A stretch of DNA of 64,000 nucleotides. Source: Prostheceraeus crozeri (Eukaryota; Platyhelminthes; Polycladida; Euryleptidae). Below are positions 34,868-44,525 of this stretch, in pieces (positions within the stretch are counted from its first letter, which is position 1; every line of letters starts with the position of its first letter). The position numbers and the translations under genes are program-made. The notes beneath the pieces were generated by a model, which saw only the letters and a list, made by a program, of their open reading frames with translations, did not search any database and was not told the origin of the DNA. Where the stretch lies: NCBI GenBank assembly GCA_907163375.1, contig CAJQUW010005236.1, positions 464,922 through 528,921 on the forward strand, read 5' to 3'.

Positions 34868-35233
34868 ATGGCGAAACGTAAAATGGCGAAACGTAAAAGT
34901 CAAAAGTCTTCAAAGTTTTCTTCAGCCATTCAAGCTCTCCGACGAATGAAAGCAAATCAGCGATACAATGCTATACGACATGCCAACGATAAATTCATTC
35001 GTGAAATTATTTCTCATGTCAGAAAGTTGAGGACGAAGAAATTAGCTCCAAAACAACGAAAGTTACTTAAGCGATATGCCACAAAATTGCGTTTCATCTC
35101 CAATCCTAAAGTCACCCTTCAAAGAAAGAGGAAAACTCTAACACAAAAGGGTGGTTTCCTTTCAGCAATACTTCCAATGATAGCTCCTGCCGTGGGCAAC
35201 CTATTGGGTAATATCTTTGGCTCTAAGCGTTAA
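34868..35233 (+). CDS. Small basic Polinton protein with hydrophobic C-terminus
   Basis: 121 residues. It has a very basic N-terminus (MAKRKMAKRKSQKSSK), helical middle, TLTQKGGFLSAILPMIAPAV and a Gly/Leu-rich tail GNLLGNIFGSKR. A protein of this layout (basic body, QKGG, hydrophobic glycine-rich end) recurs just ahead of the packaging ATPase in many invertebrate Polinton-like elements. By analogy with small adenoviral core proteins it may bind packaged DNA or membranes. The frame looks whole. Confidence 0.6.
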   Translation: MAKRKMAKRKSQKSSKFSSAIQALRRMKANQRYNAIRHANDKFIREIISHVRKLRTKKLAPKQRKLLKRYATKLRFISNPKVTLQRKRKTLTQKGGFLSAILPMIAPAVGNLLGNIFGSKR

Positions 35234-35264
35234 TTATGCAAATGTTGAATCTCAAAGTATTAAA

Positions 35265-35882
35265 ATGGATTTCAGACTTCAATGTGATAAAGTTCTGACT
35301 GTATCAGGTCCATCTCATGCAGGTAAAACTGTTTTCACGCTGAATTTATTGGATAAAAGAAGGGAGTTGTTTAAGGAACCTATCAATCGAGTGATTTGGT
35401 CTTATGGTATTTATCAACCGTCACTGTTTCAGGAATTGCAAAGTCGCAACTTTATTCGACATGAAGGAATTATTGCAGTGGATAAACTTCAGTCTAATGA
35501 TGTTGTTGTATTGGATGATTTATTAAAAGAAAGTAAGAATTCAAAAGATGTTACAGATATGTTCACTCGTGCAGCACACCATAAAAGGTGTTTTATCATC
35601 TATATTACACAAAATTTGTTTCCTGATGGAAAAGAAGCTCGTACACGAAACCTGAATACACACTATTATGCTATTTTCAAGAATCCGCGAGATAAAAGTC
35701 AATTTGAAATTTTAGCGCGACAAGTTGCACCCAGAGGATCAAAAGCCTTAATTGAAATTTTTCAAGCAGCTACTGAAAAACCATACGGTTACTTATTCAT
35801 TGACTTTACGCAAGAGTGTCCGGAAGAATTTAGATTTCGAAGTGATATTTTGAAAACTCCCATGATTATCTACAAACTATGA
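35265..35882 (+). CDS. FtsK/HerA-type packaging ATPase (A32-like)
   Basis: A DNA-packaging ATPase of the FtsK/HerA/A32 lineage, one of the Polinton hallmark proteins. Walker A is GPSHAGKT and Walker B VVVLDDLL. HHKRCFIIYITQNLFPDGKE follows, with the sensor Gln/Asn, and then FKNPRDKSQFEILARQ and the conserved GYLFIDFTQECP end. At 206 residues from the chosen start MDFRLQCDK it has the usual family length. The start at 35265 avoids overlapping the previous gene. The last bases overlap the next ATG. The frame looks whole. Confidence 0.9.
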   Translation: MDFRLQCDKVLTVSGPSHAGKTVFTLNLLDKRRELFKEPINRVIWSYGIYQPSLFQELQSRNFIRHEGIIAVDKLQSNDVVVLDDLLKESKNSKDVTDMFTRAAHHKRCFIIYITQNLFPDGKEARTRNLNTHYYAIFKNPRDKSQFEILARQVAPRGSKALIEIFQAATEKPYGYLFIDFTQECPEEFRFRSDILKTPMIIYKL

Positions 35883-36577
35883 GTTCTTATTCTCGCATGA
35901 TTGTTATTCCTCAGGATGAATATGTACAATTGACTGCCATGCAGCAAGTAAAGCAACCTCTTGCAAATCAAATGTATAGAAAAGAAATAGATTATCAGCA
36001 AAATGTTCACATCAAAGATCCACATCGTGCTGTATTATTACAATCGGAAACTGTTGAGCAATTGAAAAACTTGAAGAATAAGATGCGTGACTCTGTATCG
36101 ACTGCTACACCTTTAGCATCTCGCGCACATGCCATATCTCTTTTCAACAGTATTGAACCCCATCTCAATGTAAATGATAGAGGAGAAATCATTACAGATG
36201 AAAATAAAGTGATTGATGCTTCACGTTATGAAGACTTGATTCAGTATGCGACACGTAGAAAGCGCCGTCAGGGCTATGTTCCACCTGGTTGGTCATACTT
36301 TCTTAAACTATTGAAAAAGCATAATGTGCCAAAATTTGCTTTGAATAATGAGACATTGAAAGAACTTGATTCAACAGTGGCTACTGCTCCAATGCTTCAG
36401 ACGATGAAAATGCCAACAAATTGGTTTAAGACGTCACCTGCTACATCCCCTCCCACACTCACTAAGCAAACAAGAGGAAGAACTCGACGTAGATCTACAT
36501 CACCACTAAAACTAAAACTAGTAAAAGGAAAACGTAAAACAGCTCCTCCCAGGAAATACATGTTCTCAGACTATTAA
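35879..36577 (+). CDS. Conserved Polinton protein of unknown function
   Basis: 232 residues, starting in the last codons of the ATPase gene (ATGA overlap). The N-terminal half is helical with a VIPQDEYVQL start, the middle has RRKRRQGYVPPGWSYFLKLL, and the C-terminus is rich in Arg, Ser, Thr and Lys. Polintons often carry a protein of this size and layout between the ATPase and integrase genes. I cannot give a function. A virion-associated role is likely from position. The frame looks whole. Confidence 0.6.
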   Translation: MSSYSRMIVIPQDEYVQLTAMQQVKQPLANQMYRKEIDYQQNVHIKDPHRAVLLQSETVEQLKNLKNKMRDSVSTATPLASRAHAISLFNSIEPHLNVNDRGEIITDENKVIDASRYEDLIQYATRRKRRQGYVPPGWSYFLKLLKKHNVPKFALNNETLKELDSTVATAPMLQTMKMPTNWFKTSPATSPPTLTKQTRGRTRRRSTSPLKLKLVKGKRKTAPPRKYMFSDY

Positions 36578-36578
36578 T

Positions 36579-36794
36579 ATGAAGCAGATGTGTTGCTTGC
36601 CATGTAATGAGCCGCCAGAGGTGAATGTCGTTGTCACTTGCACTTGCTGCGCCAGCTCTCACAATGAAACCCCTAAGCAATGTGAACACGATCGCAAAAC
36701 CGCTAAAGCTAAATGCTGCAGTTGTTGTAAATGTAGAAAGGAAAGAAAACAAAAAGATGAGAAGGAGAAAAAAGAGTCAGTCGTCATCGACTGA
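36579..36794 (+). CDS. Cys-rich 71-residue protein overlapping the integrase gene
   Basis: Starts one base after the preceding stop, in a different frame from the integrase. It has 12 cysteines in 71 residues, clustered as CCLPC, CTCC and CCSCCKC, with a charged Lys/Glu-rich tail. The tight spacing and clustered Cys argue for a real zinc- or metal-binding protein or a disulfide-rich peptide. Alternatively the frame is a by-product of the overlapping integrase N-terminus. Confidence 0.4.
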   Translation: MKQMCCLPCNEPPEVNVVVTCTCCASSHNETPKQCEHDRKTAKAKCCSCCKCRKERKQKDEKEKKESVVID

Positions 36795-37845
36795 ACGTTT
36801 GAAGTCAATCTATTATGATGTAAAACATCCGGCAGGATTTGCATCTATCAAGAAATTATCAAAAGCGAGTGGGCTTCCACAATCACAAGTGAAACGATGG
36901 TTAAAGGGTCAGGCTACCTATACACTCCACAAACAAGCGAAAAAGAAGTACCGCACCCGCCATTATATTGTTCATGACATCGATGAACAGTGGCAAGCAG
37001 ATTTGTGTGATGTTGCCTCCATTTCAAAACATAACTCGGGCAATAATTTTATTTTAACCGTCATTGATATTTTCTCGCGTTATGCGTGGGCTCAACCTTT
37101 AAAAACTAAAGAAGGGAAAGGAGTAGCAAAAGCATTCCAAACAATTTTTCGAGAAGGCCGCATTCCAAAAAGAATTCAGAATGATCAAGGAAAAGAGTTT
37201 GAAAATCAGCATGTGAGGAGATTATTTGAGAGGCATGACATTGAGTTGTTTAGTGTAAAGAGTGCTTATAAAGCTGCACTCGTTGAACGTTTTAATCGCA
37301 CATTAAAAAATCGCTTGTGGCGACATTTTACTGCCAACTTGACACAAAATTGGACAAAGGTTCTACAAGATACACTCCATGCCTACAATCACTCTATCCA
37401 TCGTTCTATTGGACTCAGACCAGTAGATGTAAATGCTGACAATGTAGATAAAGTGCGCGAATCATTCCAACGTAAACGCAATCATGTGAAAAGTGATGTG
37501 AAAATTGGTGATAAAGTTCGTATCTCAAAAGTGAAGAGTGTTTTTGCTAAAGGGTACCTTCCGAGTTGGACAGAGGAGGTATTTACAGTATCAAGGATTA
37601 ATCAAAAAGACTCTCCCACCACCTACAAGTTGAAAGATCACGATAATGAAGAAATTGAGGGTAGCTTTTACCGCGATGAGATTGAGGTAGTCACTGAAAG
37701 TGAAACATATATGGTAGAGAAAATCATTCGATGTAAAAAACGGCAAGGTGAAGAATCGTGTCTTGTTAAATGGACTGGTTATCCTTCAAGTATGAACTCT
37801 TGGATGCGTCGTGCCGACATCTTTCATCTAAGTGATCGACAGTGA
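36625..37845 (+). CDS. Retrovirus-type integrase with C-terminal chromodomain
   Basis: The Polinton DDE integrase, which joins element ends to host DNA and makes the 6-bp duplication. The catalytic core shows QADLCDV (first Asp), QNDQGKEF (second Asp) and AALVERFNRTLKNRLW (catalytic Glu). The C-terminus YMVEKIIRCKKRQGEESCLV and VKWTGYPSSMNSW is a chromodomain, as in other Polinton integrases. The true start may be a later Met (MRRRKKSQ, about 36757), because the first 40 or so residues look unstructured. The frame looks whole. Confidence 0.9.
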   Translation: MSLSLALAAPALTMKPLSNVNTIAKPLKLNAAVVVNVERKENKKMRRRKKSQSSSTERLKSIYYDVKHPAGFASIKKLSKASGLPQSQVKRWLKGQATYTLHKQAKKKYRTRHYIVHDIDEQWQADLCDVASISKHNSGNNFILTVIDIFSRYAWAQPLKTKEGKGVAKAFQTIFREGRIPKRIQNDQGKEFENQHVRRLFERHDIELFSVKSAYKAALVERFNRTLKNRLWRHFTANLTQNWTKVLQDTLHAYNHSIHRSIGLRPVDVNADNVDKVRESFQRKRNHVKSDVKIGDKVRISKVKSVFAKGYLPSWTEEVFTVSRINQKDSPTTYKLKDHDNEEIEGSFYRDEIEVVTESETYMVEKIIRCKKRQGEESCLVKWTGYPSSMNSWMRRADIFHLSDRQ

Positions 37846-37886
37846 TTCATGCAAAGTTGTAACTAACAATGTTTAGGGTTTGAGCT

Positions 37887-38342
37887 ATGAATCCAACTGC
37901 CTCATTTTATTCACGACCCTCCTATGTAAGTGGTGGAGGACAAATTTACATCGGCGCTCGCCGCCAACGTGGAGGTAGCATACTTCGTGCACTGAAATCT
38001 GTTGTAGCACCTCTCATATCCAATGTCGGTAGATCTTTAAAACGAAATGTTTTAAGTAATACCGTTGGCTTTGCTGGTGATGTTGCTAGTGATCTTTCCA
38101 GAGGTAGAAGTTTTAAGAGCAGTTTGTTGAATCGTGGGAAGGAACGCGGTTTGAAAACATTGAAGCAGACCATTGCTGGTGTTACTCAAGGAAAGAATTC
38201 ACATAAACGAATGAAAAAAGGAAGGAGGAAACATCGCGGAGCTGGTAAGGTGCGATCTTCAGTCAAAGGGCATTCACGCAAACGTCGCAGAGGCTCTAAT
38301 CATTCATCAGGCGCTAAACGACGACGCTGCCATAACTTCTAA
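37887..38342 (+). CDS. Basic virion-core-like protein
   Basis: 151 residues. A glycine-rich start (SGGGQIYIGARRQRGG) leads to an amphipathic helix SILRALKSVVAPLISNVG, a repeat-like middle and a strongly basic Lys/Arg/Ser tail. This resembles the adenovirus pVI/pX-like proteins recognised in Polintons just ahead of the capsid gene. A role in DNA condensation or membrane lysis is inferred by analogy. The frame looks whole, and the capsid-type gene follows after two bases. Confidence 0.6.
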   Translation: MNPTASFYSRPSYVSGGGQIYIGARRQRGGSILRALKSVVAPLISNVGRSLKRNVLSNTVGFAGDVASDLSRGRSFKSSLLNRGKERGLKTLKQTIAGVTQGKNSHKRMKKGRRKHRGAGKVRSSVKGHSRKRRRGSNHSSGAKRRRCHNF

Positions 38343-38344
38343 TT

Positions 38345-39620
38345 ATGGAGTGTAAATCTTCCGGGTTTTGTTTGTTTGATCAACAAGCCATACAGACAGA
38401 TATTCTTAGTTCAAGTATTGTAGATTATCATCCTCGAACAGCTGAGAATGCTGGCCCCATTGAATTTGTTATTCCTGGTGGTAGTGATGACTACATAGAT
38501 TTGAGTTATGCGATGCTTGATTTGAGGTTTAGAATTCAGCAAGCAGATGGAACTGCTATTGACGATGCACATAAAGTAGGACTGAACAGTTTACCATTGA
38601 CTACATTACTTCGCGATGTTTCTTTAACGATTGGAGAGCAGCAGGTGGAAGGTGGTCAAAGCGATTATCCCTATAAATCATATTTCAATCATGTATCACA
38701 GTTTCATCCAGCAGCACAAAAGTCATATGGAAGCCATGGGATGGTACAGAGATGAAGCAGGAAAATTTGATGTTGAAACAAACAGTGGCTTTGTAAAGCG
38801 ATCTGCTATGATTAAAGATAGTAGAGTATGTCAGCTATATGGTCCGCTGAATTTAGACTTCTTTAGACAGTCAAAGTTTTTACTGTGTAATACCAGCATG
38901 CGACTCAAGCTGACATTGAATAAGCCTGAATTTGCGCTGAATGCATTTGCTAAAGTTGACAATTTTAGAATTCATGTGGAAGATATTGCACTTTACATTC
39001 GTCGAGTAGTACAGAATCCAAGTGTCATTAGAGGGCATGCTGAAGGTCTTAACCGCCAAAATGCCATTTACCCCGTTCAGCATACAAAGCTTCTCACCTT
39101 TACAATTCCGAAAGATCAAAAGAGTTTCATGAAAGATGGCCTCTTTCCATCGGAAGCACCGAAGCTCCTCATGGTGGCAATGGTTGAAAATGATGCATTT
39201 AATGGTAATATAAAGAAGAATCCTTTCAATTTTAAACACAATCAGTTAAGTGAAATTGCTTTACGTGTAAATGGTGTGAGTCATCCTGGTCCACCCTACA
39301 AACCAGATTTTGCTGCGGATCAATTTATGCGCAGTTATGTTGATTTTATGGATGTCTTTAGCTTTTACAATACGGATGACAGCAACGGACTGACTATGAA
39401 AGAGTTTAAGAGTGGATATACTATTTATGCATTTGATTTGACTGCTGACAGCGATATTAGTGCACCCTATCGTCAAGCGAACGTGCCTCATAATATTCGT
39501 TTGGATTTGACGTTCAAAAGAACACTACCTGAGACGATCAATGTATTAATTTATGCAGTCTTCGATTCAATTATTGAAATTACAAAGTATCGTGACGTGA
39601 TTCTTCAGTATAATCGTTAA
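38345..39620 (+). pseudogene. Capsid-type (jelly-roll) protein, probable major capsid
   Basis: The region encodes about 420 residues of an F54H12.2-like protein of invertebrate Polintons, recognised by VDYHPRTAENAGPIEFVIPG, DDYIDLSYAMLDLRF, LRDVSLTIGEQQV and the C-terminal INVLIYAVFDSIIEI. This class is usually taken as the double jelly-roll major capsid protein; whether it is that or a minor capsid protein is not settled by the sequence. It directly follows the core-like gene and precedes the protease. The gene looks broken in this copy. Confidence 0.7.
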
Positions 39621-40081
39621 TGCGTTGGTTGACTGCTGACGATATTAAGACTAAAGTGCAGCGTAATGCAGACGAAGCGACGTTGAAAGCTTTCGATAAT
39701 GTCTATTAACTCGATACCTTACCACCTGCAGTAAATCACTATCCCATCTTTATTGTGCTAAACACTCATTCGCAGAATTTAGGTGGTGAGCATTGGAAAG
39801 CGATCTTTATTGGAGAAGACCGACGTGGTGAACTATTTGACTCTCTTGCTCAACCTCCAAATATACCAACACAGCAGTGGTTGAGAAAACATACGCGTCA
39901 ATATCAGCGAAATGAACGCACACTACAACATCCACTTTCATCAACGTGTGGTGCTTTTGTACTGTACTTCATCTTAAAACGTTTACATGTATCTCGATTT
40001 GTATCTGTTATTCAAAACTTTTCATGTAATCCATCCTCTAATGAAAAAATGATTTGTAAGTTCTATCATGATTTGAAATAA
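39620..40081 (+). pseudogene. Adenain-like cysteine protease
   Basis: About 150 residues of the Ulp1/adenain class, the Polinton maturation protease. The catalytic His is in GGEHWKAIF, the acidic partner in ELFDSL and the nucleophile in STCGAFVLYF. Order and spacing match adenovirus-type proteases. It begins right at the end of the capsid-type gene. The gene looks broken in this copy. Confidence 0.75.
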
Positions 40082-40108
40082 AAACATGATGTTGGAAAAA
40101 ATTGTTTT

Positions 40109-40975
40109 TTATTTTACAATCCACTGGGTGCGTACATACTCGATGAGATAGTCTAGGATCACATTTGCTTGTACGTGAGATTTTAGTCCAGTAATGATCA
40201 CTTTACTATTATGAAAGATTGCCACATGCACAGGTAACCAACAACTAATGAGAGCTGCAGGAAAAAGTTCGGGTTCATAACACAAATTGTAACTGCTGGT
40301 ACGAATCTTCAAAAATGATACACTTTCACTCAATTGAGTAGAGATCACCATATTGTCCACAGTCAGATTCGACATCACACACCTCTCCCTCTTCCATATC
40401 CGACGTAGTAGTCTCTGTAGCTCTAAGCGCATTGACTGCGCCGATGAATGAGAAAGGGCGCCGAGAATCCGTACAGTCCCATTTGGGAAGAGTTGAAGAT
40501 TCCGTAAATTGTTCATCTTCACCACTAACATTTGAGGACGGCCGGGGTAATACTTGCTGTTTGGAAGGTGTTGGTGTAATGTTGTGAGATCGATTTTGGT
40601 GTAGAGTCTGAAGCGGCGGAGAATGTTGACGATGGTGTAGCGATGGCGCTTCATGATGAAAGAATGAGTAAATTGAGCGATGTACCTTCCTTTTATACTT
40701 TTCCCAACTACCTTGATGAAATGTGAAGTTAGTATGAAGTTGGGAATGATAGAGTTGAATTCGCCGTTGTTGACGCGCAGCCAGATGCGATTTCCAATAC
40801 GTGAATGTCTTTTCATATAGACGTATTTCAAATCCTTCATGATATGATGTAGAGATTGAAAATGACGATAAGATAAAGCAAACTCTCTTCTCACATTTCC
40901 AGTTGAATCTTTGAAATAGACGTTTCGATCATGATCCGTTTCAATACGTTGTAGGGAATCTAATTTCCAACTCAT
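40109..40975 (-). CDS. TATA-binding-protein-like transcription factor encoded by the Polinton
   Basis: 288 residues on the strand opposite its neighbours. The C-terminal 180 residues form the two-repeat TBP saddle. Repeat 1 holds KIDLTTLHQHLPNSKYYP, then LQLFPNGTVRILGA. Repeat 2 holds VDNMVIS, CYEPELFPAAL and IFHNSKVIITGLK, close to TBP's YEPELFPGLI and FVSGKVVLTGAK. Three of the four DNA-kinking Phe positions are kept. The N-terminal 110 residues are not TBP and match the neighbouring 122-residue ORF. The product would probably help recognise the element's own promoters. The frame looks whole. Divergence from animal TBP argues for long residence in the element lineage. Confidence 0.85.
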   Translation of the reverse strand: MSWKLDSLQRIETDHDRNVYFKDSTGNVRREFALSYRHFQSLHHIMKDLKYVYMKRHSRIGNRIWLRVNNGEFNSIIPNFILTSHFIKVVGKSIKGRYIAQFTHSFIMKRHRYTIVNILRRFRLYTKIDLTTLHQHLPNSKYYPGRPQMLVVKMNNLRNLQLFPNGTVRILGALSHSSAQSMRLELQRLLRRIWKRERCVMSNLTVDNMVISTQLSESVSFLKIRTSSYNLCYEPELFPAALISCWLPVHVAIFHNSKVIITGLKSHVQANVILDYLIEYVRTQWIVK

Positions 40976-40997
40976 GGTGTGTGGTAGTCATGTCTGA

Positions 40998-41366
40998 TTA
41001 AGATTTGCATAGTAGGGCGATGAACTCACGACGAATAAATGTCATGATGGAGCGATGTATGTATCTTCTATACTTCTCCCAATTGTATTTGCGAAATGAG
41101 AAACAGTTTGCGGAATGAGAATGGCAGATTTGAATTTCATTGTTGCGACGTTGAAGCCAAACTTGATCACCCAAGGAGATGAATCTTAATGTTTCAAAAT
41201 ATTCCAAATCCCTCATGATATCATTGAGGTTGACAAATTGTCGCCATGTTAATGTAATACCTCTTGATGTATGACCATGAGAATTTTTGAAATGTACGTT
41301 TCCATCACGATCAACTCTGATATATTGTAGAGAGTGCAAAATCCAAGTCTTCATGATGTTATGCAA
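40998..41366 (-). CDS. Duplicated N-terminal domain of the TBP-like protein
   Basis: 122 residues, just upstream of the TBP-like gene on the same strand. It aligns with that protein's first 110 residues: VDRDGNVHFKNS against TDHDRNVYFKDS, LTWRQFVNLNDIMRDLEY against LSYRHFQSLHHIMKDLKY, and GDQVWLQRRNN against GNRIWLRVNNG. The strand-strand-helix pattern with RGITLT before a helix recalls PC4-like coactivators, but only weakly. It probably arose by tandem duplication and loss of the TBP part. The frame looks whole. Confidence 0.65.
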   Translation of the reverse strand: MHNIMKTWILHSLQYIRVDRDGNVHFKNSHGHTSRGITLTWRQFVNLNDIMRDLEYFETLRFISLGDQVWLQRRNNEIQICHSHSANCFSFRKYNWEKYRRYIHRSIMTFIRREFIALLCKS

Positions 41367-41389
41367 AGTCGCAGATCAGCAATATAAAA

Positions 41390-42787
41390 ATGTCGTTTTA
41401 TCATATTTTGCTTAGCAATGCGGCTACAAAGAGATTTGCTAGTAATCGAGCCGCACTCTTTTCTACTCCCATTGATCATACACAACAGCTAAATGGAAAG
41501 TGGGAAGTGGGTGTCACTCAACTTGTTTATAGCAACTGTGTCTATACTTTTGATCATGAGGTGATGACTATTAATATGAGACGCACAGCTGCTTACCAAT
41601 GTGAAAAGGGGTGCCGAGTATACATTCCACAGTGGGCAAAGAAAGATCTCTTATCATGTAAAAAGTTTATATATGATTTCTTGAATAAAGCGTGTTAACA
41701 TATTGCCCAATTTACTCCGCACAATGATGATCATAATTATGTACATCATGTAGTTGAGAAAGATTGGATTGTTGGTTTAAGTCCAAGTTTAAGAAATGAT
41801 TTAGGTTACCTCGCTAGCGCCTTAACAAGCTATGATAATTTTAATGTTAATTACCACATAAGTGGTCATAAACAGTTAATATATCGAGAGGAAGCTTATT
41901 ATGTAGATCTTATTCCAAGAAATGAGAAGACGTTGGTGAAGAAGATTGTGATTAAGCCAAGAAAGACAAACATGACTCCTGAAACATTATTGAAGAAATT
42001 TAATTATCTCCTTCGAGTTGATGGTAAACAAGTGGCAACATTGACTTATATCAAATCATCTAATCATATTGCAATAAGTAAATTAAATGATGATGATCTA
42101 GTATTAGTTTGTTCAAAAGATTTTCATCAGTTCTTACGACATCGTTCTGCAGCTGTTCATGGAAAATCTGATATGCAACATTTACCATGTGAAAGGTCAA
42201 ATCAATTTGATACAGAATGGACCGTATCTTTATACAGAAAGTGTGTAGAGCCTTTCGGTGGTATCTTACATGAAACAAGAGTGTTGATGCCTCGCATTAT
42301 TACTTCGGTTAAATTGGTTGCAGATTATTTAAATGAAGTGATTAATGAGCAACATATTTCATTTTCTGAAAAAGAAGGTGTTTTGTCTCTCACTATAAGT
42401 GGAAAAGGTATTGAACTAATTATGGATAAAACTCTAATGGACATTTTGGGTTTTGACCAAAATATCTTTAAAAGTGGTACTGTAACCAAAGCTAGCGCAG
42501 ACATGTCGCTATCGCGTCGTATTAACTATTTTCAGATATATTCCAATATTGGTGAAGATGTACGTGTGGGAGATGTTGAAGCTCCATTGCTAGCAATGAT
42601 ACCATACCAGCCAAAAAGCTGCAGTATTTTATCTGAGCATACTTTCAAGAAAGTGCATTATACAAAGCTGAAATCAAACTACATCCCACAAATTGATATT
42701 GCCATTTATGACGATGCTGGTGCGTTGATTCCTTTTCATAAAGATGCTGTGACAAGTATCACACTCCATTGCCGAATGAAGAGTTAA
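41390..42787 (+). pseudogene. Capsid-associated protein, copy 1 (minor capsid/penton-like class)
   Basis: Carries the invertebrate Polinton signature YHILLSNAATKRFASN ... LNGKWEVGVTQLVYSN at the N-terminus, and a C-terminal jelly-roll-like segment (YSNIGEDVRVGDVEAPLLA, ending IDIAIYDDAGALIPF). The next gene is its paralogue. The class is thought to be a minor capsid or penton-type component; that role is inference. The gene looks broken in this copy. Confidence 0.6.
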
Positions 42788-42796
42788 TGCAAAAGT

Positions 42797-44347
42797 ATGC
42801 TAATATATTTTTCCAATGTGAATAATATGGAAAGTGAAAATAAGGACTCGTTTCTAATCTACTTGCCCAGTAATGCTTCTATGAATAAATTTCCCAAAAA
42901 TAAACCATCAGACTATCGAGTAGAATTAAATCGCCCACTACATTTAGAAGGTGAATGGGAGGTTGGCGTTTCTAGTATTTGCTATGATAGCAATATTCAG
43001 AATGTGAATGATTTGGAAGAAATGATATTGACTCCTCGCACCCATGATGGAATAACGATGAATAATGCATTCCAGTTCCCATACAATTTAACATCAGATG
43101 GAAAGTGGAACTATGAATGGATTCAGATAAAATCAGATTCTTATGAACCATTTGGGAATGAGAAAATTATTAAGGCATTCAATAGTGGTAATACTTCCAT
43201 CATGAAGAATAAAAATCAGAAAGCTTATGAGTTTACTATCTATCATTGGAGTGGGAGACAGTTCCTTCGCTTTCATTCTTTTACTAAAGGTCCTACGCTG
43301 AGGTTGGATAATGAATTCTATCCACATCTTGGTTTTGGTCATGGATTACATCTTACGTCAATTGCTACTGCAAATGTTAAAAAAGTTTATTCAAATCGAA
43401 TCAACAAATTTCATTATAGATTTAAAATATTTGATGAAGATGTTGTAGAATGCGAAGAACGCATCATTTTGAAAAAGCGTGGTGTTCAACCTTTGTCACT
43501 TATTGAGTTAGTAAAACGATGGAATGAGACTGTGGGTAAGAAGTATGGAGAGAAAATTATGGCGGACAAAAATAAGTTGGGTATTCAGAAATATAATGAC
43601 AAACTTACAGTTTATTTCTCTCCAACCTTGCGTCATTTTGTAAGACATTATACACCTATTATTGGAAGCGGTCTGGTGTATGCTTCTCATGAATATCACA
43701 CTAAAGCTGATTCAGTTAATGATGAATGGTGGGTGGACATCTATGGTGATCGCATCAAGAAAATTTACCAGTCTTATGAAGAATCTAAAGTTGCTATCAA
43801 TATAATGCCGCGTCTATATCATACAGTTGAAAGCTTCATTCATGTAGTAAATCCTTATATACAACAGAAGTTGAAGCATGTGATGAAAAGTAAATATGAT
43901 GTAAAGACACACCACATTTCGTTTTCAATTGAAAATCAACGCGTTGTTCTGAAACTGGGCGATGACATTCAATGTCAATTGAGTAAAAATTTGAAAAAAC
44001 TCTTTGGTTTTTCAATGCTACAAACTGTGTTTGCTGCTGCGCATACGATTGGTATAGAAACACCAATGACACTTGATAAACATGAACAGCACCTTTACAT
44101 TCAAAGTGATTTGATTCTTCCTATTTCTGTTGGCGAGAAAAAAGAATACATTTTACGCGATTTCATTCATGATAAAGACGCTTCATATGGAATAGTCGAG
44201 AAGATGTTTGAATCTATTTTCTATCATCCCGTCGTCAAACAAACTATACCCTCTATTGCTATCAAAATTACCAATGGTTTACAAGAGTGCATCCATGTGA
44301 AAGATACTAAATCCCTCGTAACTTTAGTGTTTCGGAAAACAAAGTGA
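42797..44347 (+). CDS. Capsid-associated protein, copy 2 (minor capsid/penton-like class)
   Basis: Up to 516 residues; the likelier start is MESENKDSFLIYLPSNAS at 42827. The signature FLIYLPSNASMNKFPKNKPS, then LEGEWEVGVSSICYDSNI, recurs in invertebrate Polinton structural proteins. The middle contains two related segments with DNDKL/NDKLTVYFSP-like text, and the C-terminus a jelly-roll-like strand set ending KSLVTLVFRK. It is a tandem paralogue of the gene before it. A minor-capsid role is inferred. The frame looks whole. Confidence 0.65.
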   Translation: MLIYFSNVNNMESENKDSFLIYLPSNASMNKFPKNKPSDYRVELNRPLHLEGEWEVGVSSICYDSNIQNVNDLEEMILTPRTHDGITMNNAFQFPYNLTSDGKWNYEWIQIKSDSYEPFGNEKIIKAFNSGNTSIMKNKNQKAYEFTIYHWSGRQFLRFHSFTKGPTLRLDNEFYPHLGFGHGLHLTSIATANVKKVYSNRINKFHYRFKIFDEDVVECEERIILKKRGVQPLSLIELVKRWNETVGKKYGEKIMADKNKLGIQKYNDKLTVYFSPTLRHFVRHYTPIIGSGLVYASHEYHTKADSVNDEWWVDIYGDRIKKIYQSYEESKVAINIMPRLYHTVESFIHVVNPYIQQKLKHVMKSKYDVKTHHISFSIENQRVVLKLGDDIQCQLSKNLKKLFGFSMLQTVFAAAHTIGIETPMTLDKHEQHLYIQSDLILPISVGEKKEYILRDFIHDKDASYGIVEKMFESIFYHPVVKQTIPSIAIKITNGLQECIHVKDTKSLVTLVFRKTK

Positions 44348-44525
44348 AGTCATTGTGATATGTTTATTGAAATAAAAATATGTATATGAAAAAGTCTTTT
44401 CACAGATATAGGGGAATGAGCTGACTGTAGGCATATATTCACAAGGAAGAAACGATCTCATGCGATACATAAAACAACCATGTATATCGACAAAAAGCAA
44501 CATCAAAATACTGAGTTAAAGTTGA

